A stretch of DNA of 64,000 nucleotides from Bacteroides fluxus YIT 12057 (GTDB taxonomy: Bacteria > Bacteroidota > Bacteroidia > Bacteroidales > Bacteroidaceae). Position 1 is the first letter of the stretch. Each line of letters opens with the position of its first letter. The position numbers and the translations under genes are program-made. Below are positions 28,488 to 37,018 of this stretch, piece by piece. The stretch is from the NCBI RefSeq assembly GCF_000195635.1, contig NZ_GL882614.1, positions 124,001 to 188,000 on the forward strand, in the 5' to 3' direction. The notes beneath the pieces are model-generated. The model ran no database searches. It saw only the letters and a list, made by a program, of their open reading frames with translations, and was not told the DNA's origin.

Positions 28488-29168
28488 ATGAAGAATGAAA
28501 CCCAATATGTGGCTTATCTACGGGTAAGTACACAAAAACAAGGATATTCAGGACTGGGACTTGAGGCACAGAGGGAGATAATACATAAACACCTTCAAGA
28601 CAAAGTTCCAGTTGCTGAATATATAGAAATAGAATCCGGCCGTAAAAAAGAGAGACCCAAACTGAAAGAAGCGTTGAGCCTTTGCAGAAAAGAAGGCGCG
28701 ACACTTATCGTAGCCAAGCTGGACAGGCTGGCGAGAAATGTTTCCTTCCTGTCAAACCTTTTAGAGAGTGATGTGGAGATTGTTTTCTGTGATTTCCCAC
28801 AAGCAAATAAAATGGTACTTCATATCTTATCCGCAATATCCCAATACGAAGCGGAACTGATAGCGGTAAGAACCAAATCTGCATTACAAGCCAAGAAAGC
28901 AAGAGGTTTTAAATTGGGTAATCCTGAGCACTTGATGGATAAGCATAAACAAGCCATCCGGAACAGTATCAGAAGTTGTAAGGAGAAAGCTGACAACAAC
29001 CCTAATAACAAAAGAGCCGTTGCGATGCTTCGGACATTAATCAAGGAAGAATACACCCTGAAAAGCATGGCGGACACTTTGAACAGGGAAGGTTTCGTTA
29101 CTTCTCAGGGATGTAACTTCTCAAAATCGACTGTATATAAATTAATCAAAAGGTATAACTTAAAATAA
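28488..29168 (+). CDS. Serine recombinase (resolvase/invertase family)
   Basis: A 226-residue recombinase. The catalytic domain begins AYLRVSTQKQGYSGLGLEAQ with the nucleophile Ser at residue 14, and has KLDRLARNVSFLSNLL. A short helix-turn-helix ends the protein (LKSMADTLNREGFVTSQGCN, FSKSTVYKLIKRYN). I chose the ATG at 28488 because upstream codons overlap the terminator area. As a small serine recombinase it could resolve or invert DNA; the 13-bp inverted repeats 1.2 kb downstream (30402-30549) are a candidate target. Confidence 0.9.
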   Translation: MKNETQYVAYLRVSTQKQGYSGLGLEAQREIIHKHLQDKVPVAEYIEIESGRKKERPKLKEALSLCRKEGATLIVAKLDRLARNVSFLSNLLESDVEIVFCDFPQANKMVLHILSAISQYEAELIAVRTKSALQAKKARGFKLGNPEHLMDKHKQAIRNSIRSCKEKADNNPNNKRAVAMLRTLIKEEYTLKSMADTLNREGFVTSQGCNFSKSTVYKLIKRYNLK

Positions 29169-29178
29169 GATTGAAATT

Positions 29179-29409
29179 ATGGAACCAAGATATGTTTTAA
29201 TTTTAGACTTTTGTGTGGGCTGTTTGAATATCATAAAGCTGACGGATGAAGAATTAAGAGAATCGGAGGAATATGAGGACTTTGAATCTTTCCTTTCAAC
29301 TATCGAAGAAAAGTACGGATTCAGGCTCAGTAACTGCCAATGGATGACAACTGAGGAATTGAATATTTGCAGATACGAAAACGGAAGGGAGGTAGAGGAT
29401 TATGCCTAA
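29179..29409 (+). CDS. Small acidic protein (76 aa)
   Basis: Reads MEPRYVLILDFCVGCLNIIK, then a strongly acidic middle (ESEEYEDFESFL). No family recognised. It follows the recombinase by 10 bp and overlaps the Api92-like gene by 8 bp. Confidence 0.5.
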   Translation: MEPRYVLILDFCVGCLNIIKLTDEELRESEEYEDFESFLSTIEEKYGFRLSNCQWMTTEELNICRYENGREVEDYA

Positions 29410-29980
29410 CTGGTGCGATTGTACTTATAAATGTGTCGGTGACTTGAAGGAAGTAAAGTCGTTGTATAAGATCTTGAAGTATATTGATAGACGTAAGACC
29501 AGCATTGAGAAAAATGGCTTTGGCAAGTGGTGGCTGGGAAATTTAGTCACAAAACTAGGAAGTAACTGGGAAAAGTATAGATGTCGTGGCGAAATCACTT
29601 ATTATGAACTGAATAATAATATTCTCACTATCTGTCAATCCACAGCTTGGTGTGAGCAGGAAGGAGTACGAAATATTATCGAAGAAAAATTCCCATCCAT
29701 TAAAGTATATTTTCAAGAGGAAGAATCGGGATGTTGTGTATATTCCACGAATGATGCAGGTGGCGAATATTTCCCGGAACGTTACTACTTGGATTCGGGC
29801 AATGATGATTCGGAGTATTTTACAACTATCGAAGAAGCGGCTCAATGTGTTTCTGAGATAGTAGGCAAGATGGTAGAGCCGGATAAGAATGTAATTGAAA
29901 CTGCATTGGAAGAATATATGGACGAACAAGAAGATGATGATGTTTGGTACTCTTTTCACGAGTTTACGGTAGTGGAATAG
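29402..29980 (+). CDS. Api92/YubB-like protein
   Basis: A 192-residue protein. The start MPNWCDCTYKCVGDLKEVKS is the hallmark of the Api92-like/YubB ferredoxin-fold group carried by phages and plasmids. The middle (STAWCEQEGVRNIIEEKFPS) and acidic C-terminus fit. Function unknown. It closes this gene run before a terminator and a 770-bp non-coding region. Confidence 0.65.
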   Translation: MPNWCDCTYKCVGDLKEVKSLYKILKYIDRRKTSIEKNGFGKWWLGNLVTKLGSNWEKYRCRGEITYYELNNNILTICQSTAWCEQEGVRNIIEEKFPSIKVYFQEEESGCCVYSTNDAGGEYFPERYYLDSGNDDSEYFTTIEEAAQCVSEIVGKMVEPDKNVIETALEEYMDEQEDDDVWYSFHEFTVVE

Positions 29981-29989
29981 ACAAATAAA

Positions 29990-30036
29990 GAAAAAGAGAG
30001 GCTAAGGTAATGCTTGGCTTCTCTTATTTTTCTTTT
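29990..30036 (+). terminator. Terminator after the Api92-like gene
   Basis: GAGAGGCTAAG pairs imperfectly with CTTGGCTTCTC, followed by TTATTTTTCTTTTTC. Confidence 0.7.
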
Positions 30037-30071
30037 TCTGCAATATTTCTATTTGTTCATTAGGAGGGTAT

Positions 30072-30213
30072 GTGAGTAAACGGAACGCAACAATATTTTT
30101 CCTTATGCAATCTATTCTTTTTAAGTAATAATACCGATTCTGACAAAAAAAGTTGCATAAGAAAAGTTTCATTGTATTCTTTCGTTAGTTGTAGGCTCAC
30201 GCCGCTTGAGTGG
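30072..30213. repeat. 142-bp inverted repeat, left copy
   Basis: Its reverse complement matches 38797-38938 at about 85 percent identity by eye, with equal length. Perfect blocks include GGAACGCAACAATATTTTT-type sequence at one end and GTTAGTTGTAGGCTCACGCC at the other. An internal TTGCATAA/TTATGCAA pair can form a stem. The copies bracket 8.58 kb (30214-38796). Confidence 0.8.
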
Positions 30214-30401
30214 ATTAATAACCTTGGTATAGTTCTTATAAAACCAGCCTTCGGTTAACCCATAGATGATTATGATGTAAAAAAGAACGGAATATTACAT
30301 TTGATTTCATTTCAAAGCCCGCCGTTCAATGATATTTTCCTAATTTTACCGTCCCGAAAACATTGTTTTCCTTATATTTGAAGAAATAATACTCATAATA
30401 A

Positions 30402-30549
30402 GAGCGTCAATATTAAAACAAAAACGTATATTTGCAAAGTCCAATCGGAGAAATGGTTGGATTTATATGGAAAGCGTTTTTTGCTTCATCCCAAAACTGA
30501 AAATTCGCCAAATTTTTACCATAAGGGATAGAAGGCAATATTGACGCTC
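30402..30549. promoter_or_regulatory. Candidate invertible promoter (inverton)
   Basis: GAGCGTCAATATT (30402-30414) and its exact reverse complement AATATTGACGCTC (30537-30549) flank 122 bp. Inside, 12 bp past the left repeat, lies TATATTTG (30427-30434), the Bacteroides -7 form, reading toward the genes at 30751 onward. The size and layout fit phase-variable promoters. A serine recombinase is encoded nearby. A similar -7 motif also lies just outside at 30373-30380. The rest of 29981-30750 has hairpins but no gene. Confidence 0.5.
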
Positions 30550-30585
30550 ATTTCTGTTTGTATATGTATGCGTGTAGTTTTATGC

Positions 30586-30619
30586 TATACTCCTTACATA
30601 TCATTCAGCGTGAGGAGTA
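30586..30619 (+). repeat. Hairpin in the leader before 30751
   Basis: ATACTCC and GGAGTAT form a stem around CTTACATATCATTCAGCGTGA-type sequence. The AGCGTGAGG in it can instead pair with CCTCACGCT near 30687, so alternative leader structures are possible. Confidence 0.35.
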
Positions 30620-30750
30620 TTGTTTCTTCGTTCATTTTATGGTAGGGTGTTTGGCGATACCTCAGTTTTGATGAACATAGACAAGCCTCACGCTTTCTTT
30701 TGAATATAAAAATTACTACTCGGAGGCTTGTAGTAATAAGAGATTAAACT

Positions 30751-31272
30751 ATGAAGCCTATCTTTCCCAACCCCAAAATGCCACTTAACCAAAAGTGTCT
30801 TCTCTTATGCTTCTTTCAGAAAATAATAAAAGAAGATATTAAAAATTCCCAATCACAAAATGATGCTGAATGGAAAGAACTTTGGTTTGAAAAATGGGAA
30901 AATCAAGTCAGACATTTTCTGGAGAAAAAGAAAAACTCCATCGTAAACTTGCAAGTTATGAAAGATCCAGATAACAAAACCATAGATATTTGGGATAATC
31001 TAGATATACAGCTTTTATACAATAATATTAGAAATGAGAAATCGAACTTACGTAAATCTTGGGAAATTGAACTTTATGGGCAATGCGATAAATTTACACC
31101 TTTTGATTGGGATGATTTACTTCAAAAAGAGAAACGAAGAGAAAAAGGATGGCATAAGAAACTATATGATAATTGGATTAAGCCATTATGCCCTAATTTG
31201 CAATTAGATATAACTAATAAAAAGAAGACATTAGGGTGGATTGCTACATATTTAAATGTCGTTATACCTTAA
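30751..31272 (+). CDS. Uncharacterised protein (173 aa)
   Basis: A charged, Trp-rich soluble protein (WKELWFEKWENQVRHFLEKK; KRREKGWHKKLYDNWIKPLC). No signal peptide or known motif. It is the first gene after the candidate invertible promoter, so its expression may switch. AT-rich codon use sets it and the next two genes apart from the replication genes. Confidence 0.5.
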   Translation: MKPIFPNPKMPLNQKCLLLCFFQKIIKEDIKNSQSQNDAEWKELWFEKWENQVRHFLEKKKNSIVNLQVMKDPDNKTIDIWDNLDIQLLYNNIRNEKSNLRKSWEIELYGQCDKFTPFDWDDLLQKEKRREKGWHKKLYDNWIKPLCPNLQLDITNKKKTLGWIATYLNVVIP

Positions 31273-31316
31273 TCGAATTGGAAGAATAAATATTAATACT
31301 AACAAAAGATTTAATC

Positions 31317-32426
31317 ATGAAAACAAAATGTGTTTTTTTTCTAGGAATGATAATATCATTCTTTTTATCAGCTTGTGATAATACTGGTGCTAATAGAAAT
31401 CGTGAAGGCATCACACATTTAGCTTACCAAGAAACAGAAAATGGTAAATGGGGATTTGTTACAACAGAAGGAAAAATTGTTGTACAACCAACATTTCAAG
31501 GTATGCCAACTTCGGTAACTGATGATATGTTTTTTGTACCTAGGCAAAATGGTACTTATGAATTGCATAATATAAATGAACCTGAAAAAATTATAGATGT
31601 AAATTACACTAGTGTTGGAGCTTTTTACGGTGGATTAGCTCCTGTTATAAAACAAGGTGAGAATATTTCATATATCAATAAACAAGGTGAGAAAGTATTT
31701 GAACTACCTAATGAAATTATACAAGCATCTAGTTTTCAAGATGGATTAGCTGTTGTTATAAACGAAGATGATCAATTTGGATTTATCAATATGCAAGGAA
31801 AAATAATAATTCCACTTCAATATCGTTTTGCTAGTCCACATCAAAGGGGATATGCTTTAGTTATGAATGATAAAAAGGATATATATTATATCAACAAGAA
31901 AGGAGAGAAAGTTTATACTATAACTGATGCAAATGGAGAAAATGAAGATTATATAGGAAACACTTTTGAAATTTGGATCAATGGTATATATGAGAATTTA
32001 GTACCTTATGTTACTTCTGAAGGAACTTGGGGCGTTAAAAATATTAACGGACAAATATTAGTTCAAGCAAATGACGAGTACAAACTAACCTTTATAACAG
32101 AAAAAGGATATCCTATATTTGTAACAAATCAAGGTTTTGGAATTATGAATAAAAATGGAGAAATAGTTATAAAAGATAAATATGAACGAATTACGTATTG
32201 TAATGGGAATTTTTTTATTGCAAAACAAGGAAATGAATATACTCTTCTATCTATGAATGAAACAAAACTTATACCTCAGACATTTACACAAATATCATCA
32301 ATAAATGAAAATTGTATATATGGAATTTATAATGGGAAAAGTATTTTATTAAATAAGGATTGTAAAATATTAGGAGAATATTCAATGCTTTCATACAAAA
32401 TATCTATGTGGGCACAACGTTATTAA
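31317..32426 (+). CDS. WG-repeat lipoprotein
   Basis: A 369-residue lipoprotein (signal FFLGMIISFFLSACDN). WG-type beta repeats run through most of it: NGKWGFVTTEGKIVVQPTFQ, DQFGFINMQGKIIIPLQYRF, GTWGVKNINGQILV and QGFGIMNKNGEIVI. WG repeats probably form a propeller or solenoid that binds proteins or carbohydrate. It lies between the 173-aa gene and a large membrane protein gene (12 bp), suggesting an envelope module. Confidence 0.8.
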   Translation: MKTKCVFFLGMIISFFLSACDNTGANRNREGITHLAYQETENGKWGFVTTEGKIVVQPTFQGMPTSVTDDMFFVPRQNGTYELHNINEPEKIIDVNYTSVGAFYGGLAPVIKQGENISYINKQGEKVFELPNEIIQASSFQDGLAVVINEDDQFGFINMQGKIIIPLQYRFASPHQRGYALVMNDKKDIYYINKKGEKVYTITDANGENEDYIGNTFEIWINGIYENLVPYVTSEGTWGVKNINGQILVQANDEYKLTFITEKGYPIFVTNQGFGIMNKNGEIVIKDKYERITYCNGNFFIAKQGNEYTLLSMNETKLIPQTFTQISSINENCIYGIYNGKSILLNKDCKILGEYSMLSYKISMWAQRY

Positions 32427-32438
32427 TTTATCATAGTA

Positions 32439-34772
32439 ATGTTTATTTCTATAATCATCGGAATTATCATCTTCTATAAGGTGATAATTCCTTTTATTCA
32501 TAATCAATATCACTCATCTACTGAAAAAAGAATAACTAAAGGTTTGTTATCTATGTCCTTTTGGCAGATTCTTTTTGGTAGTCTGGTATGTGTTTATGCC
32601 TTACAAGTCGAACCAGTATATAAGCAAACGGATGAAGATGTAAGTTCTTTCGTTCAAGAATATTCAGTAGTTGGTGATTTAGTAAATGAATATACTGGCA
32701 TCAATACTACTTCCAATTTCAACTATTTAATGAGTGAAGCGGACAGTTTGCATACATTCGCTATTATCTTCATCATAATAACTGTTGTCTTTTCTTCGGC
32801 AACTGTAATTGGTAGCATTGGGAGAAAACTTGATAGACGGATTGTTGAGGGATTAGCTATATTAAATACATTGGCTTGTTGTTGGATTGCTAAATCAAGT
32901 ACCGACCTATATGAAATGATAATACGTGATGGAGTAACCTTACAAACGGTAGCATGGATAGGAAGATTATTAGGTACAGACATTTATTCTACAATGGATT
33001 TGATAATACGAAGTGTTTGGATATTGCCATTAATACTGATTATAAAACATTTCTATTATCATAAAACATTGAATGAATATTATGCTTGGGTGGTACTGCA
33101 ATCAAGATTTATCAAGCAACAAGACGAAAACAAAGAACAAGAACAGCCTAGCCCACAAACAGCGGCAAGCAGTATAAATCCAATAGAATATTCTAACACG
33201 CCAACAGAAGGAAACAATTCTGAGCTTATAACAGGAGATATTTCAAGTACCAATCAGCAGTCCGAAGTAATAAAATCCCCAAATGAAACTATAACATCAT
33301 CAGATATTCAGGAGAGTACTCCACAGACGAATGAGAACGTATGTAACGATTCTATTAAAGCCAGTGTCAAAAAGCAATCTAAATCCTCCTATATTGGATT
33401 TGCAATTGGAGGTATTGCAATTATCATTATAGCTATATCTGTAGTGTGGCAATGTACTAAAGATGAAGATGTAATGCCAACACTTCAACAAGAGAAAATG
33501 AATACTATTACCGGTGCTACCCAACAGCATAGTACGCAATCGACATCGGATATATACAAACAAAGATCAAACGCTATTATTCAAGAACTGACAGCCAAAT
33601 ATGGTAATAAAATACAAGTTGATCATAAATATCCAGAATTATCCCAATATTGCACTTTTAGGTTAAAAGGTGAAGACGATTATGGCTTTCCCTACCTTTT
33701 AATATATGACTTGGATAGGAAGGAACTAAAACAGTTTGACACAGAAGCTTTACCAACAAATAATGCCGGGGAGGTATTGTTGATTAATTATGATGTACTG
33801 ATTAATCAAGAAAATAATACATTACTCATTTCTGGTAATAATGGTGCTAATAGTATTGGACATATAGAGTATGTATTAGAACTAAATCCTTCTAACTGGC
33901 AAATTAGAGAGCTTTGTTCAGGAAGAGCGATAACTAAAAATGATGATGGATATATAGCTCATAGAATGGTAATGACTAAATTTATAGATTGTAATGCTAC
34001 AAGTGAATATGCCTTTGTTGATATTCATTACGACTTACAAGGAAGATTAATCGCACCGTCTTATAATGGAAATACTTATTATCTGAAAGGTCAAATTAAT
34101 AACAAATACCCTATTACAATGCAGCTATCAATGCAAGGCGACAAAATCTATGGTAAATATTACTATGATAAGAACGGTAGTGATAGTTGTTTACATTTAT
34201 ATGGTGGTGTATCAGATAGTGGTGATGTTGTGTTGCTTGAATTTAATAATAAAGGAGAACAAACGGGTGATTTCAAAGGAAGATTTACTAGTGATTCTTT
34301 CTATGGTACATTTGTTAACTATAAAGGTATTGAAATGCCTTTTGAACTGCAAAAAGACAATCACAATGTAGTTCCACAAGAAACTACACTAAAAAAATAC
34401 CATAATTCTCGTTTTGGCTACAATGTCTTATATCCATCTTCTTTTAGCAATATATATGAATCTGAAAATGGGGATGGTTGTAGATTCTCTAAGGATAGTC
34501 ATACCTGTTTAATTGTATATGGAATGCATAATGTCTTAAATGAAACTATTGAGGATAAATATAACGAATATAGATCCAAATCTCCTGTTTATTATAGATT
34601 AAAAGATAACTGGTTTGTCGTATCTGATTATACGGAAAATGGGGATATATTTTATTTAAAGACTGTCTTGAAGGATGGAGTATTTATAACGGCAGAATTA
34701 CATTATCCTAATAATGAGAAAGAGTATTATTCAAAATTGATTTCCAAAATCTTTACAAACTTCCCAAATTGA
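32439..34772 (+). CDS. Large multi-domain membrane protein (777 aa)
   Basis: Four hydrophobic segments lie in the first 210 residues (IIIGIIIFYKVIIPF; FAIIFIIITVVFSSATVIGS; SVWILPLILIIKHF). A Gln/Ser/Thr-rich linker (about 225-310) follows, then another membrane helix (IGFAIGGIAIIIIAISVVW, about 317-336) and a C-terminal part of about 440 residues made largely of beta-strand sequence. The last 120 residues (FGYNVLYPSSFSNIYESENG) resemble a PsbP/DUF-type domain, weakly. Not recognised as a known family. It may act with the WG lipoprotein at the envelope. Confidence 0.65.
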   Translation: MFISIIIGIIIFYKVIIPFIHNQYHSSTEKRITKGLLSMSFWQILFGSLVCVYALQVEPVYKQTDEDVSSFVQEYSVVGDLVNEYTGINTTSNFNYLMSEADSLHTFAIIFIIITVVFSSATVIGSIGRKLDRRIVEGLAILNTLACCWIAKSSTDLYEMIIRDGVTLQTVAWIGRLLGTDIYSTMDLIIRSVWILPLILIIKHFYYHKTLNEYYAWVVLQSRFIKQQDENKEQEQPSPQTAASSINPIEYSNTPTEGNNSELITGDISSTNQQSEVIKSPNETITSSDIQESTPQTNENVCNDSIKASVKKQSKSSYIGFAIGGIAIIIIAISVVWQCTKDEDVMPTLQQEKMNTITGATQQHSTQSTSDIYKQRSNAIIQELTAKYGNKIQVDHKYPELSQYCTFRLKGEDDYGFPYLLIYDLDRKELKQFDTEALPTNNAGEVLLINYDVLINQENNTLLISGNNGANSIGHIEYVLELNPSNWQIRELCSGRAITKNDDGYIAHRMVMTKFIDCNATSEYAFVDIHYDLQGRLIAPSYNGNTYYLKGQINNKYPITMQLSMQGDKIYGKYYYDKNGSDSCLHLYGGVSDSGDVVLLEFNNKGEQTGDFKGRFTSDSFYGTFVNYKGIEMPFELQKDNHNVVPQETTLKKYHNSRFGYNVLYPSSFSNIYESENGDGCRFSKDSHTCLIVYGMHNVLNETIEDKYNEYRSKSPVYYRLKDNWFVVSDYTENGDIFYLKTVLKDGVFITAELHYPNNEKEYYSKLISKIFTNFPN

Positions 34773-34790
34773 AAATAACCCGAAAGTATC

Positions 34791-34831
34791 AAACGCACTA
34801 GGACACAACAAATCTTAGTGCGTTATTTTTT
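34791..34831 (+). terminator. Terminator of the envelope module
   Basis: AACGCACTA (34792-34800) pairs with TAGTGCGTT (34816-34824), followed by ATTTTTTG. Confidence 0.85.
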
Positions 34832-34902
34832 GTCCTAACCTTAAAAACGCGATTCTTGCCGCCTCATTTCCTAATATCTGAAACATAAATAGCGTAATCA
34901 TT

Positions 34903-35256
34903 ATGTTCACCGATTTTATAAACAGAATATTAGGTGCCGAACGAAGACCTTCGGTTTCTAATCGCTTGGAAAATAATGCTGCGCCGAGTGTCATCGTGAA
35001 AAAAGGCAGCAATAAGACATCCCCCAAATCTATCCCTGAGAAATACAGAAAAGACGTAGCATTACTCCAGAGCAAATATGGGGATGCTTTTAAAACTGGA
35101 TTCTGCATTGATCTAACTTTGCAAGAAGCACTATCACTTATGCAGAGAGAGCGAAAAAGAGTAGATGCTTATTCTGGTCTAATCTCATATCTGAAAAGAG
35201 AACTAGGAATTACACTAACAATCACATCACAAAAAACTAAATCTAAATCATTATGA
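34903..35256 (+). CDS. Uncharacterised protein (117 aa)
   Basis: A basic protein: a Ser/Lys-rich N-terminal half (RRPSVSNRLENNAAPSVIVK) and a helical C-terminal half (LTLQEALSLMQRERKRVDAY). No known family. Overlaps the next gene by 4 bp. Confidence 0.5.
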   Translation: MFTDFINRILGAERRPSVSNRLENNAAPSVIVKKGSNKTSPKSIPEKYRKDVALLQSKYGDAFKTGFCIDLTLQEALSLMQRERKRVDAYSGLISYLKRELGITLTITSQKTKSKSL

Positions 35257-35687
35257 AAAACTATTTTATAGCAAACGGAGAAGTGCTCAATACAAATATG
35301 AGCATTAAAGAAATGGAATCACGAGTACAGGCAACATTAGATGAGAACACCTCTGGAATGGCACAATTCAGAATCAAGGAAGTCAGCGAGAAAGAAATCA
35401 GAATGTTCTTTGTCAGGGATTTCGACTATAACCCCGACAAACCGATTATCTACGATTCGGATATGGCCTTGATAACCGGAGTGGGAATAGGAGCCTTCCA
35501 ACTTCAGACTGTTGGTGGATACCCAATGATACATCCGCTAAAATTTGCCGGGAAGAATTTTTACACGGATATTACAAGCTTTATCAGGTTCTATAAATTC
35601 CAACTGTTTGAAGAGATAGGGCAGACAGTGGAACACATCGGCTTAAGATGCTATTCGGATCGCATCTTAATGCAGATAATATTTTAG
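35253..35687 (+). CDS. Uncharacterised protein, homologous to the 36421 gene (144 aa)
   Basis: Aligns with the product of 36421-36879 over about 90 residues: MSIKEMESRVQATLDENTSG with LTEKEIETSVQSDIDAWIGR, and IRMFFVRDFDYN with INLIFRRNVDYG, then a shared YDSDMALITGV/LDADAYMVCGI region. The methylase gene lies between the two copies. No function known. Confidence 0.55.
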   Translation: MKNYFIANGEVLNTNMSIKEMESRVQATLDENTSGMAQFRIKEVSEKEIRMFFVRDFDYNPDKPIIYDSDMALITGVGIGAFQLQTVGGYPMIHPLKFAGKNFYTDITSFIRFYKFQLFEEIGQTVEHIGLRCYSDRILMQIIF

Positions 35688-35698
35688 CTCATACTCCT

Positions 35699-36412
35699 AT
35701 GAAATATATGGGAAGTAAAAGGCGCATCTGGAAATATATTGCGCCTATCATATTGAAAAACAGAGAAGAAAAACAATACTATGTAGAACCTTTCTGTGGT
35801 GGCTGTAATAGTATCTGTCAAGTAGATGGTTTAAGAATAGCTGCCGACATCAATCCTTATCTGATAGCCATGTGGAAAGATTTATTGCATGGAGAAAAAT
35901 ACCCGGAAACAATAAGTAAAGAAGATTATGAAAAGGCAAAAACGGCTTATAAGACCAATGACAGCACGACTTATTCTATGGGAGAACTTGGCTGGACTGG
36001 TTTTATGGCTTCTTACAATGGAATCTTTTATCATTCTTATTCTGGAGTGAGCGCATCGGATGGCAAGGATTATGTTCAAGCTAGCATAGCCAACATTTAC
36101 AAGCAAATTGATTCCATGAAAGGATGTGAGTTGATATGTTGTTCCTATGAAAATCTTGAAATTCCAGACAATTCTATAATCTACTGTGATCCTCCCTATC
36201 GAGGGACGGAAGGTTACGGTTTAGCATTTGATTACCCGAAGTTTTATGAATGGTGTTTTCTTAAAAAGTCGGAAGGGCACCGGATCTTTATTTCCGAGTA
36301 TTCCATGCCATCCGATTTCACGTGTATTTGGGCTATGGAAGTAGCAAATTCTTTAGATAGGTATTCAGAGAAAAGAGGGAGAAGAATGGAAAAATTATAT
36401 ACAATTAATTAA
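35699..36412 (+). CDS. DNA adenine methylase (D12 class, Dam-like)
   Basis: A 237-residue N6-adenine methyltransferase. It begins MKYMGSKRRIWKYIAPIILK, the usual start of the family, with the AdoMet motif VEPFCGG at about 29-35 and the catalytic DPPY at 164-167. The frame is open back to 35648, overlapping the previous gene; I chose 35699 by family match. Such solitary methylases in phages and islands protect DNA from host restriction or tag it for regulation. No partner endonuclease is seen. Confidence 0.9.
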   Translation: MKYMGSKRRIWKYIAPIILKNREEKQYYVEPFCGGCNSICQVDGLRIAADINPYLIAMWKDLLHGEKYPETISKEDYEKAKTAYKTNDSTTYSMGELGWTGFMASYNGIFYHSYSGVSASDGKDYVQASIANIYKQIDSMKGCELICCSYENLEIPDNSIIYCDPPYRGTEGYGLAFDYPKFYEWCFLKKSEGHRIFISEYSMPSDFTCIWAMEVANSLDRYSEKRGRRMEKLYTIN

Positions 36413-36420
36413 TAAATAGT

Positions 36421-36879
36421 ATGAAACAGAAAAATAATAAAGTTGCCAAATCCCCTTTGGCAAAGAAGATTTTTGTCGTAGGTAAAGTTTACGACACCGC
36501 TATTTTAACGGAAAAAGAGATTGAAACATCCGTGCAATCTGACATTGATGCTTGGATTGGAAGAGATAAAGTGATATTCAATATTGGAATTACTGAAAAT
36601 CGAATAAACCTCATATTCAGGAGAAATGTAGATTATGGAATGGCTAAATATGATACTGAGATTTTGGATGCAGATGCGTATATGGTTTGCGGCATCGACT
36701 CAAACAAATTCCGATTGCCGGTAATGTGGTATGAACCTCCTTTGGACTATCCTTATCATTTCGAGCAGTCCGTATTCAAGAAGTGTTATAAGGCAAGTGC
36801 ATTAAAACTTGGAGCGGATAAGGTGAAATGGTCGAAACTGGAAATCGGAAACCATTCCTTGATACTGAGGTTGAAGTGA
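36421..36879 (+). CDS. Uncharacterised protein, homologous to the 35253 gene (152 aa)
   Basis: Contains AILTEKEIETSVQSDIDAWI and NLIFRRNVDYGMAKYDTEIL, sharing its core with the gene on the other side of the methylase. The N-terminus is Lys-rich. A terminator follows directly. Confidence 0.55.
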   Translation: MKQKNNKVAKSPLAKKIFVVGKVYDTAILTEKEIETSVQSDIDAWIGRDKVIFNIGITENRINLIFRRNVDYGMAKYDTEILDADAYMVCGIDSNKFRLPVMWYEPPLDYPYHFEQSVFKKCYKASALKLGADKVKWSKLEIGNHSLILRLK

Positions 36880-36895
36880 CAATAGAAGATATTTT

Positions 36896-36934
36896 AAAAG
36901 AGTCGTCGTGCATCATTGCATGGCGGCTCTTTTT
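36896..36934 (+). terminator. Terminator after the methylase cluster
   Basis: AAGAGTCGTCGTGCAT pairs imperfectly with ATGGCGGCTCTT around CATTGC, followed by TTTT. Confidence 0.75.
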
Positions 36935-37018
36935 TATCCTCAAAAATGACGTTTTAGAAGACCCTAAAATCCTTACCATTGTGAAAATAACCAATTTATT
37001 AATTTTAAAAATTGAATA

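Noticed and set aside
29981..30750. Diversity-generating retroelement or retron in the non-coding region
   Set aside because: There is no reverse transcriptase gene in the window and no template/variable repeat pair.
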